Origin: Actinomadura litoris
GTDB lineage: Bacteria > Actinomycetota > Actinomycetes > Streptosporangiales > Streptosporangiaceae
Direction: 5' to 3'
Assembly: GCF_009733595.1 (NCBI RefSeq)
Contig: NZ_WOFH01000002.1
Coordinates: forward strand, 682,001 to 746,000
Length of the DNA stretch: 64,000 nt
This document shows, piece by piece, positions 36,329-45,626 of the stretch. Numbering within the stretch: the first letter of the stretch is position 1; each line of letters starts with the position of its first letter. Position numbers and translations under genes: made by a program. The notes under the pieces were generated by a model. It ran no database searches, was not told the DNA's origin, and worked only from the letters and a program-made list of their open reading frames with translations.

Positions 36329-39300
36329 GTGGGAACCGCGTCGCGGACGACGGCCGACGACCTTGAGGCGAGCTTCGACCGGGCGACCGCCCGTGCGCTC
36401 CGGCGCTGGGCGCGGAGCCTCAACCGGACGGTGACCGTACCGCGTCGCCCCTGGCGAGGCGCGGGGCACTCCGGAGCCCTCCTCGCCGCCGTCATCCTCG
36501 GGTCGGCCGAGCCGGACGCCGCGCGGCGGCCGGAGAAGCTCATCGTCAAGGTGTGCCCGCGCGCGCTGTCGGAGGAGGAGACACGGCGGCACGAGCACGC
36601 GTGGCAGTCGCATCCCGCGTTCGCCGAACGGCACCTGGTACGCCAGCCGTACGCGCCGCACCCGATCGGCGACGGCCGCTCCCTGATGTTCCAGCGGATC
36701 GCCGGCCGCCTGGAGGAGATCGCGCCGCTCAGCCTCCTCGGTGCCGAACGGCGCCCGGTCCTGCTCCGCCGGACGACCCGGGTCGTCCTCGACGAATGGA
36801 ACGGGGCCGGGCCGCTGCTGGCGTGCGCCGACGCCGACGCCTACCTGCGGGCCGAGACCCGCCACTCCGCGAACGACGACACCTGGTTGGACGAGGTCGG
36901 CCTGTCGGACAGGGACAGCGCCTGGATCTCCCTGGGAACCGGTGGCGCCGTCCCCAACCCGGTCCACCTGCTCGGCCCGGACTCGATCATCGCCGGTGTC
37001 CAGATCGACTACCTTCAGGGCCACGCTCACGGGGATCTGCACCTCGCGAACGTTCTGGCGCCCGTGTCCACGGGCCAGCGATCTCGGCTCTCCGACCTGC
37101 GGTTCGTCGACCTGTCGGCCTACGCGCCGGACGCCCCGCTCACCCGCGACCCGGTCACGCTGATGCTGTCGGCCCTGCTCCCGGTCGTCGGCGCCCTGCC
37201 TGAGGACCAGGCCGAGGAACTGCTGCGGCACGTGGTCTCGCCACGGCGTGCCTTCCCGGCGCTGCTGCCCGCCGCCTACGCCGATGCCGTCTGGGCGATC
37301 CACGAACCGGGGATGGCCTTCGCCGGCTCCCTCGGCGACGAGTGGCGGACCCAGTACCTGCTCTCGGTGACCGCCCACGCGCTGGTGCACAGTACCTACG
37401 ACAACGCCGGCGCGGCCGGCCGCTGGTGGTTCGTCCGGCTCGCCGCGGGTGCCGCGTCCGCGTTCGCTGCCGCCAACGATCTTGTTCCGCCGCGACACGC
37501 GCCCGGGGCCGAGCCGCCCCCGGTCGACGATGCCGGTCGACGAGCCGGGCAGGACGTCACATCCCGGACGGGCCGCGACGCCGCCACGCCGCTGCGGGAC
37601 ACTTTGATCATGCTGCCCCCCTACCCTGGGCCGGTGATCGAGCGGTTGGAGCTGATCGAGCAGGTCATCGCGGTGTTGCGGGAGCCGGCGCGCAACGTCG
37701 TCGAGGTCGGCGCGGTCCTGGAGGGGACGGGCGGGTTCGGCAAGACGGTTCTCGCCCAGCAGGTGTGCCGTCGCGAGGAGGTCGCACAGCTCTTCCCGGA
37801 CGGCGTCCTGTGGGTCGACGTCGGGGAGCACCTCGCCGGCGCCGACCTCGCGGCCAAGATCAATGATCTGGCGGAGCTGGTGGGCGGGCACCGTCCGACG
37901 TTCGCGGTGCCGGAGGTCGCCGGCGACCATCTCGGCCGCGTCATCGGCGACCGGGCGATGCTGCTGGTCGTCGACGACGTGTGGACTGCGGCGCAACTCC
38001 GGCCCTTCCTCTACGGCGCGCCGCGCTGTGTCCGCCTCGTCACCACCAGGAACAGGGCCGTGATCCCGCCGGAGGCCCGTGCCGTCGCGGTCGGGCAGAT
38101 GGAGCCCGCCGAGGCCGCCGACCTGCTGACCACCGGCCTCACCGGGTTGGCACCCGGTGACCTGGAGGACCTGCTGCGGATGACCGGCCGCTGGCCGCTG
38201 CTGCTGTCGCTCGTCAACCGGGCGGTCCGGCAGACGGTCAGGGACGGCGCCGCCGAGGCCGACGCTGCCCGCGAGGTCGCGGCGCGGTTACGGGCCGGCG
38301 GTCCGTCCGCACTCGACCTGACCAGTGCCGACGACCGCCGTTTCGCGGTGCGCGCCACGATGGAGGTCGGGCTCGCCCGCCTTCCCGGCGAGCGGCTCGA
38401 CCGCCTCCTCGAACTTTCGATCTTCAGCGAGGACACCGAGATCCCCCTCCGCGTCCTCGAACCGTACTGGCACGCGACCGGCGGGCTCGACGCTGCGGAG
38501 ACCGCCCACCTGTGCCGGACGTTCGCCGACCTCTCGCTGGTGTCGCTCCGCCAAGGGGCGGGCCCGTCTCCCGCGGAGGGCCGTCGCCCCGCACCCACCG
38601 GGACTTCCTCGACCGTGCGCCTTCACGATGTGGTCCGCGCCTACCTGCGTGCCCGCACCGGGCAGGAAAGGCTGGTCGCGCGCAACAAGGCGTTCCTGGA
38701 CGCCATGAGACCGTGGACGGAGAACAGCACCGGCGGAGCCACCGCGTGGTGGACGCTGCCGGACGACCTGGACTACCTCTGGCGGTCCCTCACCTACCAT
38801 CTCGCGGAGGCCGGGCTGGGCGACGAGCTCGCGGCGCTCGTCACCGACATCCGCTATGTCACCGCCAAGCTCCGGCTGCTCGGACCGGTCCCGGTGGAGG
38901 CGGACCTCGCCCTCGGCACCGGCCCGGTCGCGCGGGAGCTGCTGTGGGGGTTGCAGCGTTCGTCGCACCTCCTCGCCGCCACCGACCCGCCGCACGCCGT
39001 GGGCGACATCCTCTTCAGCAGGCTCGGCCGGATCGCGGGGCTCGGAGCCGAGCCTCCGCCGGGTCGGCGGATCGAGGCGGTGTGGCCGCCGCCCGACCTC
39101 CCCCATCCCGCGCTCCGCCGCATCATTCACGGCCACACCGCGCCGCTCGGCGCGTGCGCGCTGAGCCTGGACGGAGAGCGGCTCGTCACCGCCGGCGACG
39201 ACGCCGTCCGTGTCTGGGACATGGTGACGGGCTGGCTCCTGCACGTCCTCGACGGGCACACCGGGCCGGTCCTGTCATGCGCGATCGCCCCGGACGGCAC

Positions 39301-41731
39301 ATGGGCCGCGACGACCGGCGACGACGGCACCGTCCGGCTGTGGGACCTCACCACCGGGACCGAGCGCGCCGTCCTGGCCGGCCACCGGGGGGTCGTCCGG
39401 CGATGCGCCGTCAGCCCCGACGGCACCTGGCTCGCGAGCGCCGGCGACGACCATCTCGTCCGGCTGTGGGACGCCGCGACCGGCGGCGAGCGACTCAGGC
39501 TCGCGGGCCACACCGGTGCCGTCCGCGGCTGCGCCATCGGCGGCGACGGACGGACGGTGGTCAGCGCCGGCGGTGACGGTACGGTCCGCGTGTGGGACGC
39601 CGAGGACGGCCGCGCCCTCGCCGTCGTCGGCGCGCACGCGGGCGCCGTCCGGTCATGTGCCGCCAGCCGGGACGGCACCTGGGCCGCCAGTTCCGGGGGA
39701 GACGGCGTCCTGCGGCGCAGCCCGATCCGGCCGGGCGGCCCCGAGCTCACCATGACGGGCCACCGCGGATCGGTGCGCTGCTGCGCGATCAGCCCGGACG
39801 ACACCCTCATCGTCAGCGGCGGTGGCGACGGCACGATCCGGCTCTGGGACGCCGCCACCGGCCGCGCGCTGGCCGTCCTGTCCGGACACGACGCGGCCGT
39901 CCGCGGCTGCGCCGTCAGCGAGGACGGCGCGTGGCTCGTCACCGTTGGCGAGGATCGCACGATCCGTACCTGGGACGTTCACCGCGCCCTCGACGCGCCG
40001 GCCCCCGAGCGGCCGAGGCGCGCCGTCGTCCGCGCCTGCGCCGCGTTCCCGGCGCAGGACCGGCTGGTCGCCGGGAGCACCGACGGCGGCGTCCGGATCT
40101 GGGACGTGAACGACGGGCGGCTCCTGCGCGCCCTCGCGGGGCACGACTCGACCGTCCGGTGCTGCGCGGTGAGCCGCGACGGCGCGCGCGTCGCCACCGG
40201 CGGCGACGACCGGCTGATCCGGTTGTGGGCGTCGGCGACCGGCACGTCGCTCGGGGTTCTCAGGGGGCACGACGCGGCCGTCCGCGACTGCGCCTTCGGC
40301 CCCGACGGGTCATGGCTCGTCAGCGTCGCCTCGGACGGGGTGATCCGGGTCTGGAAGGTCGCCTTCGGGCACCTCCTGCGCGAGTTCGGCCACCCGGGTG
40401 TGGCGATCTGGTCGTGCGCCCTCTCGCCGGACGGCGACTGGCTCGCGACCGTCGGGGACGACTCGCTGCTGCGCCTGTGGGACCCGTCGTCCGGCGCCCT
40501 GCGCGCGGAACTTCCCGGGCACCGCGGGACCACGCTCGCGTGCGCGGCCGGGCCCGACGGGACCTGGGTGGCCACCGGCGGCAACGACCACCGCGTCCGG
40601 TTCTGGGATGTGGCCGCCCGCCAGGAGCGGGCTGTCCTGGAAGGACACGAGGCGTGGCTCAACGCCTGCTGCGTCAGCCCCGGCGGCGGCTGGGCCGCGA
40701 GCGCGGGCTACGACCCTTCCATCCGGGTGTGGGACGTGGAGCAGGAGGCCGGCCTTCGCGAGCTGACCGGGCATTCCGGAGTGGTCTGGGCGCTCGCGTC
40801 CGGTGGCACCGACGACTGGCTCGCGAGCGCCGCCGGTGACGAGACGATCCGGATCTGGGACGTGGCCACCGGCCGGACCCGGACGGTCATCGATGTCAAC
40901 GCGGCGGCCGTCCGCGACTGCGCGGTGTCCCCGGACGGCCGGTGGGCGGTCTGCGTCGGAGGAGGCGGCCGTGCGTACCTGCTGGATCTCGGCAGCGGAG
41001 AACGCGTCGATCTCTCCCCCGGCGCTCCCATCGCCTACAACGCCTGCGCGGTCAGTCCCGACGGACACGGCGTCGCCATCGCCGGTGAGGACGGCCGCGT
41101 CGTGCTCCACGACCCGTCCACGGGCGCGACCCGCCTCGTCCTGCGGCATCCCGGGGCGGTCCTGGCCTGCGCCTTCGCCCCGGACGGCGCGTGGCTCGCG
41201 ACGTCCGGCGGCGACGGCTCCACGGTCCTCTGGAGCCTGCCGGGAGGGCGGGAGCGCGCACGGTTGACGGGCCACCACGGCTGGACGCGTTCGTGCGCCG
41301 TCGCCCCGGACGGAACCTGGATCGCGACCGCGGGCGACGACGGGACCGTCCGCGTATGGGACGCGCGCGGCGCGACGTCGCGACTGACCCTTCGCCATGA
41401 CGGCGTCCGCTCCTGTGCCGTCGCCCCGGGCGGGGATTGGATCGCCAGCGCCGGGGAGGGCGCGACACGCCTTTGGGATCCGTCCGCGGGGAACCTGCTT
41501 CGCGAGCTCCCGGCGTCCGGGAGCGTCCTGGCCTGCCCTGTGAGCGACGACGGCCGCCTGCTCGCCGCCGTCGTCGCGGACGGCTCGATCGACGTGTGGG
41601 ACGCCGACCATCGGAGGGTCACCGCAATGAGGACGGAACGTCCGTTGCGAGGGGCCGCGTGGATACCGAGGTCGCACGAGTTGTGCGTGATAGGGGACGC
41701 CGGTGTCTACCGATACAAAATTACGACATAG
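36329..41731 (+). CDS. STAND protein: APH-like kinase + NB-ARC ATPase + 21 WD40 repeats
   Basis: About 1,800 residues from a GTG at 36329 with GGAGGG 3 nt before it; an in-frame GTG at 36257 is an alternative. Residues 1-300 form an aminoglycoside-phosphotransferase-like kinase: Gly-rich GHSGALLAAV, lysine in KLIVKVCP, catalytic HGDLHLANVL (H234, D236, N241), and D261 in FVDLSAY as the metal-binding Asp. The NB-ARC ATPase has GTGGFGKT (466-473), LLVVDDVW (about 548) and a winged-helix end LHDVVRAYLRAR. From about 935 to the C-terminus I count 21 WD40-like units (pattern G-H...C-A...D-G-x-W...D-x-V-R-x-W-D), enough for three seven-bladed propellers. STAND proteins oligomerise on sensing a ligand and then activate a fused effector; here the effector would be the kinase (inference). 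It sits between S-4TM and McrBC. Confidence 0.88.
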   Translation: MGTASRTTADDLEASFDRATARALRRWARSLNRTVTVPRRPWRGAGHSGALLAAVILGSAEPDAARRPEKLIVKVCPRALSEEETRRHEHAWQSHPAFAERHLVRQPYAPHPIGDGRSLMFQRIAGRLEEIAPLSLLGAERRPVLLRRTTRVVLDEWNGAGPLLACADADAYLRAETRHSANDDTWLDEVGLSDRDSAWISLGTGGAVPNPVHLLGPDSIIAGVQIDYLQGHAHGDLHLANVLAPVSTGQRSRLSDLRFVDLSAYAPDAPLTRDPVTLMLSALLPVVGALPEDQAEELLRHVVSPRRAFPALLPAAYADAVWAIHEPGMAFAGSLGDEWRTQYLLSVTAHALVHSTYDNAGAAGRWWFVRLAAGAASAFAAANDLVPPRHAPGAEPPPVDDAGRRAGQDVTSRTGRDAATPLRDTLIMLPPYPGPVIERLELIEQVIAVLREPARNVVEVGAVLEGTGGFGKTVLAQQVCRREEVAQLFPDGVLWVDVGEHLAGADLAAKINDLAELVGGHRPTFAVPEVAGDHLGRVIGDRAMLLVVDDVWTAAQLRPFLYGAPRCVRLVTTRNRAVIPPEARAVAVGQMEPAEAADLLTTGLTGLAPGDLEDLLRMTGRWPLLLSLVNRAVRQTVRDGAAEADAAREVAARLRAGGPSALDLTSADDRRFAVRATMEVGLARLPGERLDRLLELSIFSEDTEIPLRVLEPYWHATGGLDAAETAHLCRTFADLSLVSLRQGAGPSPAEGRRPAPTGTSSTVRLHDVVRAYLRARTGQERLVARNKAFLDAMRPWTENSTGGATAWWTLPDDLDYLWRSLTYHLAEAGLGDELAALVTDIRYVTAKLRLLGPVPVEADLALGTGPVARELLWGLQRSSHLLAATDPPHAVGDILFSRLGRIAGLGAEPPPGRRIEAVWPPPDLPHPALRRIIHGHTAPLGACALSLDGERLVTAGDDAVRVWDMVTGWLLHVLDGHTGPVLSCAIAPDGTWAATTGDDGTVRLWDLTTGTERAVLAGHRGVVRRCAVSPDGTWLASAGDDHLVRLWDAATGGERLRLAGHTGAVRGCAIGGDGRTVVSAGGDGTVRVWDAEDGRALAVVGAHAGAVRSCAASRDGTWAASSGGDGVLRRSPIRPGGPELTMTGHRGSVRCCAISPDDTLIVSGGGDGTIRLWDAATGRALAVLSGHDAAVRGCAVSEDGAWLVTVGEDRTIRTWDVHRALDAPAPERPRRAVVRACAAFPAQDRLVAGSTDGGVRIWDVNDGRLLRALAGHDSTVRCCAVSRDGARVATGGDDRLIRLWASATGTSLGVLRGHDAAVRDCAFGPDGSWLVSVASDGVIRVWKVAFGHLLREFGHPGVAIWSCALSPDGDWLATVGDDSLLRLWDPSSGALRAELPGHRGTTLACAAGPDGTWVATGGNDHRVRFWDVAARQERAVLEGHEAWLNACCVSPGGGWAASAGYDPSIRVWDVEQEAGLRELTGHSGVVWALASGGTDDWLASAAGDETIRIWDVATGRTRTVIDVNAAAVRDCAVSPDGRWAVCVGGGGRAYLLDLGSGERVDLSPGAPIAYNACAVSPDGHGVAIAGEDGRVVLHDPSTGATRLVLRHPGAVLACAFAPDGAWLATSGGDGSTVLWSLPGGRERARLTGHHGWTRSCAVAPDGTWIATAGDDGTVRVWDARGATSRLTLRHDGVRSCAVAPGGDWIASAGEGATRLWDPSAGNLLRELPASGSVLACPVSDDGRLLAAVVADGSIDVWDADHRRVTAMRTERPLRGAAWIPRSHELCVIGDAGVYRYKITT

Positions 41732-41777
41732 GCATTCGAAATAGCAGAAAACGCTAGATGACTGGAATGTCAGAGGG

Positions 41778-43859
41778 GTGTCTGACAGCCTCGATCACGT
41801 GACCAGTCGAGCCGAGACCACCGCGGACATGGCCTTCGTCGCCGTGCGACTCCTGACGGACCTCCCCCCGCATACGCCCGCCGCGGGCGTTACCTATGGT
41901 GACCTGCGCACTCGGCTCTTCGACGCGATTCCCGACCTCGCGTCGCGCTGGAGGGAAATGGTGGGGGACGGCTGGCAGGACGTCTCCTATACCGAGTTGC
42001 AGTGGGCGAGCATCAGCCTGGTGAAGGCCGGGTGGCTGTGCAAGCGTGACCGGAAATGGTTTCCGACCGGGCTGGGGCGCGCCGCCCTCGCCGAGTTCCC
42101 CGATGCCACGGCGTTCTTCGCCGAAGCGAACCGGGCCTACTGGTACTGGGATCGCAACAAGGCCCGCTTCCAGACCGCCATCGGATACGCGGAGGCGCTG
42201 CCGGAAGGCCGGTGGGTCTCGATCGCGGACATCGCGTCCGAGACGGACATCACGACGACCGCGCTCGTCCGCGTGCTTCTGGGAAACCGTCCAGAGGGGT
42301 GGTACAGGCTGCTCGACACGGATGGGTCCCTTCCGCGCGAGGCCCATCTCACCGAGCCCGAACGAGCGGAGTGGCTCGCCCTGCTGGCGGAGGAGGGGGT
42401 TCCCTTCCCGGACGGGCGGGCCGATCCGCAGCGCCGCATGGTGCCTTCCGACTTGCAGCTGAAGGTCGCCTCCGGCGATGACGCGCGTGCGCGGCGCGCC
42501 TGGCTCGTCCGTGCGTCCAACGTTCCCGGCGGCGACTTGATCACAGACGTGTGGCTCCCCGAGAAGGTCTGCTCTCTGTCCGCGGCTCGGTTGAGCGACC
42601 TGCCGCCCGGTGCGTCTCGGCAGCAGGTCTTCGAGGCGGTGCGAGAGGACTACTCAGGAACCGGCACCAAGGACCAGGAGCGGCTCGCCGGGGAGTTCCA
42701 CGCCTTCCTCTCCCGCATGGGGGAGAACGACATCGTCGTCACCAACGACGGCAGCGAGGTCTACCTGGGAGTGATCGCCGGCGATCCGTCTTTCGTCAGC
42801 AGCGTGGGCAACCGCGCCAACCTCCAGCGGGCCGTGCGATGGCGCAACGCGGATCGGCCGATCGACTACGACGACCTTCCCGACGACTTCTCCGTGCTGG
42901 TGAGCAACCCCGACGCGGAGATCGTCGAACTCACCTCCTCGCTCCCGGAGTTGGAGAAGCTCCTGGGGGAGCCCGTCGAGGTCGTCGAACAGCCGATGCG
43001 GCTGCCCGACGCGACCGACAAGCTCGCGCGAGAGTTGCTGGTCGACCGCGAGTGGTTGCAGGAGTGCGTCGAACAGCTCCGCGAACGTCCCCAGCTCATC
43101 TTCTACGGACCGCCCGGGACCGGGAAGACGTACCTGGCGCGCCACCTCGCCCGGCACCTGACCTCGGGAAGGCCGGAGGGCGTCCAGCTCGTCCAGTTCC
43201 ATCCCGCCTACTCCTACGAGGACTTCTTCGAGGGCTACCGTCCCAAGCAGGCCGAGGACGGCACGATCTCGTTCGACCTCGTGCGGGGGCCGTTCCGCAG
43301 GCTGGTCAGCGCCGCCCTCGCCCACCCGGGCCGCCCCTACGTCCTGATCATCGACGAGATCAACCGCGGCAACCTCGCGAAGATCTTCGGTGAGCTGTAC
43401 TTCCTGCTGGAGTACCGCGACGAGCCGGTCAACCTGCTGTACGCCCCTGAGGAGGACCGCGGTTTCACCCTGCCGCGCAACGTCCTCATCATCGGCACGA
43501 TGAACACCGCCGACCGCTCCATCGCCCTCATCGACACGGCCATGCGGCGGCGCTTCTGGTTCACCGAGCTCCATCCCGACGAGCCGCCGACCCGCGACAT
43601 GCTCGCCGAATGGCTCAAGAAGGAGGAGCTCACCGACGAGCCCGCGCGGCTGCTCGCCGAGCTCAACCGCCGCATCGAGGACCGTGACTTCAAGATCGGC
43701 CCGTCCTACCTGATGCGTGAGAGCGCCGCCACCGAGGTCGGCCTGGCACGCATCTGGCGAACCCAGATCCTGCCGCTGCTGGCGGAGCACCACTACGGCG
43801 ACGGTACCGACGTCGAGGCGAACTACGGTCTCGACGCGCTGCGGCGGCGGCTCACATGA
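41778..43859 (+). CDS. mcrB: McrB-type AAA+ GTPase of a type IV restriction system
   Basis: 693 residues; the GTG at 41778 directly follows AGAGGG, closer than usual, so a GTG at 41799 is possible. Residues about 10-110 form a winged-helix domain of the Mrr_N type. Residues about 145-225 resemble an alkyltransferase-like (MGMT/ATL) DNA-binding domain without a PCHR catalytic motif, a known way for McrB relatives to read modified bases. The AAA+ domain has GPPGTGKT (444-451), the McrB signature FHPAYSYEDFFEGYRP, DEINRG (526-531) and NTADRS with an M-R-R-R-F arginine finger. It is coupled by ATGA overlap to mcrC. McrBC uses GTP to translocate and cut modified DNA. The target base is unknown. 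Confidence 0.93.
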   Translation: MSDSLDHVTSRAETTADMAFVAVRLLTDLPPHTPAAGVTYGDLRTRLFDAIPDLASRWREMVGDGWQDVSYTELQWASISLVKAGWLCKRDRKWFPTGLGRAALAEFPDATAFFAEANRAYWYWDRNKARFQTAIGYAEALPEGRWVSIADIASETDITTTALVRVLLGNRPEGWYRLLDTDGSLPREAHLTEPERAEWLALLAEEGVPFPDGRADPQRRMVPSDLQLKVASGDDARARRAWLVRASNVPGGDLITDVWLPEKVCSLSAARLSDLPPGASRQQVFEAVREDYSGTGTKDQERLAGEFHAFLSRMGENDIVVTNDGSEVYLGVIAGDPSFVSSVGNRANLQRAVRWRNADRPIDYDDLPDDFSVLVSNPDAEIVELTSSLPELEKLLGEPVEVVEQPMRLPDATDKLARELLVDREWLQECVEQLRERPQLIFYGPPGTGKTYLARHLARHLTSGRPEGVQLVQFHPAYSYEDFFEGYRPKQAEDGTISFDLVRGPFRRLVSAALAHPGRPYVLIIDEINRGNLAKIFGELYFLLEYRDEPVNLLYAPEEDRGFTLPRNVLIIGTMNTADRSIALIDTAMRRRFWFTELHPDEPPTRDMLAEWLKKEELTDEPARLLAELNRRIEDRDFKIGPSYLMRESAATEVGLARIWRTQILPLLAEHHYGDGTDVEANYGLDALRRRLT

Positions 43860-45058
43860 CCGTCGTCCACCTCCGTGAGAACGGACCCTGGACCGAGCAC
43901 GAGCTCACCTCGGAGCAGGCCGGCGCCTTAGCCGCCGGGAAACTGGTGCGCGTGACGCCGGGGCCGCGTTCGGGGCTGTGGCGGGTATGTGACAACGGTT
44001 TCGTCGGCGCCGCGCGGACCGGGCCGGCCCAGGACCCGATCGATCTCCGCGTTCAACCGAAGATTCGCATCGACCGCCTCTTCTTCCTCCTGGGTTACGC
44101 CCGGAAGCCCCGTGGCTGGAGGCAGGAGGAGGTGGACGCGGGCGAACGCTCCGAGCTGTTGCCCGCGCTCGCTCATGCCTTCGCCCGGGCCGCCGAACGC
44201 GCGCTGAGCCAGAGCGTCCTGCTCGGATATCGCGAGACGGAGGAGGCACTGCCGGTCGTGCGCGGCCGTGTCCGCGTGAAGGAGCAGATCCAGCGCCGGT
44301 TCGGTTTCCCGGTGCCGGTCGAGGTGCGGTACGACGACTACACCACCGACATTCCCGAGAACCGGCTCCTGCTCACCGCGACCCACCGGCTGCTGCGCCT
44401 GCCGGGCGTCCCGGCGGACACGCGCAAGCAGCTCCGGCGCCTGCTGCTCCGGCTCGACGGCGTGACGCGGCTCGTTCCGGGCATGCCGGTACCCGGCTGG
44501 ATGCCGACCAGGCTCAATGCCCGCTACCACACCGCCCTCGGCCTCGCCGAGCTCGTGCTGCGCGGCACGTCCTACGAGCTCGAGGACGGTACCCCTGTCC
44601 GGGTCGACGGCCTGATGCTGGAGATGTGGCGGGTCTACGAGGACTTCCTCACCGTCGCCCTCGCCGAGGCACTGCGCCCCCACGGCGGGACCGTCCGGTT
44701 GCAGGGCACCCGCCATCACTTCGACCACGCCCGGCAGGTCTCGCTGCGCCCCGACCTTGTCTACTACACCGTGGACGGGCGGCCGCGGGCCGTGGTGGAC
44801 GCGAAGTACAAGATCGAGAAGTCAGTGGGCAAACACGAGTCGGACCTCTACCAGCTCCTCGCCTACTGCACCGTGCTGGGACTGGACCGCGGCCATCTCG
44901 TGTATGCGGAGGGGGTGGGCGCCCCCTACGCCCACCACGTGGTGGGGACACCGGACCTGCGCATCGTGGAGACGGCGCTCGACCTTTCGCTGCCCTCCGG
45001 TGACCTTCTCGCGCAGGTCGAGGACCTGGCGCACCAGATCCTCACAGGAAGCTTCTGA
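43856..45058 (+). CDS. mcrC: McrC nuclease subunit
   Basis: 400 residues, ATG overlapping the mcrB stop. The N-terminal half is the McrB-contacting region (DLRVQPKIRIDRLFFLLGYA). The C-terminal PD-(D/E)XK nuclease shows E in WRVYEDFL, D300 in LRPDLVYY and D315-A-K317 (VDAKYK), then a Q-L-Y segment. It supplies DNA cleavage to the McrB ring. Length is typical for actinobacterial McrC. It is the last recognisable defence gene on this side; a secreted-protein gene follows 166 bp later. Confidence 0.93.
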   Translation: MTVVHLRENGPWTEHELTSEQAGALAAGKLVRVTPGPRSGLWRVCDNGFVGAARTGPAQDPIDLRVQPKIRIDRLFFLLGYARKPRGWRQEEVDAGERSELLPALAHAFARAAERALSQSVLLGYRETEEALPVVRGRVRVKEQIQRRFGFPVPVEVRYDDYTTDIPENRLLLTATHRLLRLPGVPADTRKQLRRLLLRLDGVTRLVPGMPVPGWMPTRLNARYHTALGLAELVLRGTSYELEDGTPVRVDGLMLEMWRVYEDFLTVALAEALRPHGGTVRLQGTRHHFDHARQVSLRPDLVYYTVDGRPRAVVDAKYKIEKSVGKHESDLYQLLAYCTVLGLDRGHLVYAEGVGAPYAHHVVGTPDLRIVETALDLSLPSGDLLAQVEDLAHQILTGSF

Positions 45059-45224
45059 TACGGCGGTCAAGCTCCGCGTCCTACGTCGCTAGCCGCTTGA
45101 GTCCTCCTCGATCGCACGGCCTATCTCCTGGATCTCAGATTTCGCGCTCCGGTTTTTCGCCACTGTGTGTGCGGGGGCGGGTGCTGGGCGTAGCTTTCTG
45201 CAGGGTGGGACGAGCGGAGGGGTG

Positions 45225-45620
45225 ATGAATCGGACGATCTTGCTGGCGGCGGTGGCGGGGTTCGTGGCGATCGCGTTCGCGCCGCCGACGCCGGTCGGGA
45301 CGCCGGCGCAGGCGCGGGGGCCGCGCGGAGGGCGCGCCGATTCGGGGGTGCGGTTCCTGTGCTGGGCGCCCGGCGGTTGGCTGCACTGCCAGGACGTGCT
45401 CGTGCCGCCGGGGCGCAGGCTCGTCGTCCGCGACCGCGCGTCCAGGGAGGGGGTCTCCTTTGTTGTGCGCGTCGGCGACGCCGAGGTGGGCGGGGGGAGG
45501 GTGGGAGCGGGGGAGGAGAGGGCGGTGTGGTGGAACGGCGGGGCGGACGCGGTCACGGTCGGCGTGGACGTCCGGGGCGCGGGAGTCTGGGTCGAGGGGA
45601 CGATGTCCACCCCGCGGTAG
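45225..45620 (+). CDS. Small secreted protein of unknown function
   Basis: 131 residues; the ATG at 45225 has CGGAGGGG just upstream. Residues 1-29 are a signal peptide (M-N-R then a hydrophobic core LLAAVAGFVAIAF) with a likely cleavage after AQA. The mature part is Gly/Val/Arg-rich, with two Cys (FLCWAPGGWLHC) able to form one disulfide and a beta-rich, possibly immunoglobulin-like pattern. Not recognised further. Convergent with the AhpD-like gene, with 6 nt between stops. Confidence 0.72.
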   Translation: MNRTILLAAVAGFVAIAFAPPTPVGTPAQARGPRGGRADSGVRFLCWAPGGWLHCQDVLVPPGRRLVVRDRASREGVSFVVRVGDAEVGGGRVGAGEERAVWWNGGADAVTVGVDVRGAGVWVEGTMSTPR

Positions 45621-45626
45621 GGCGGG

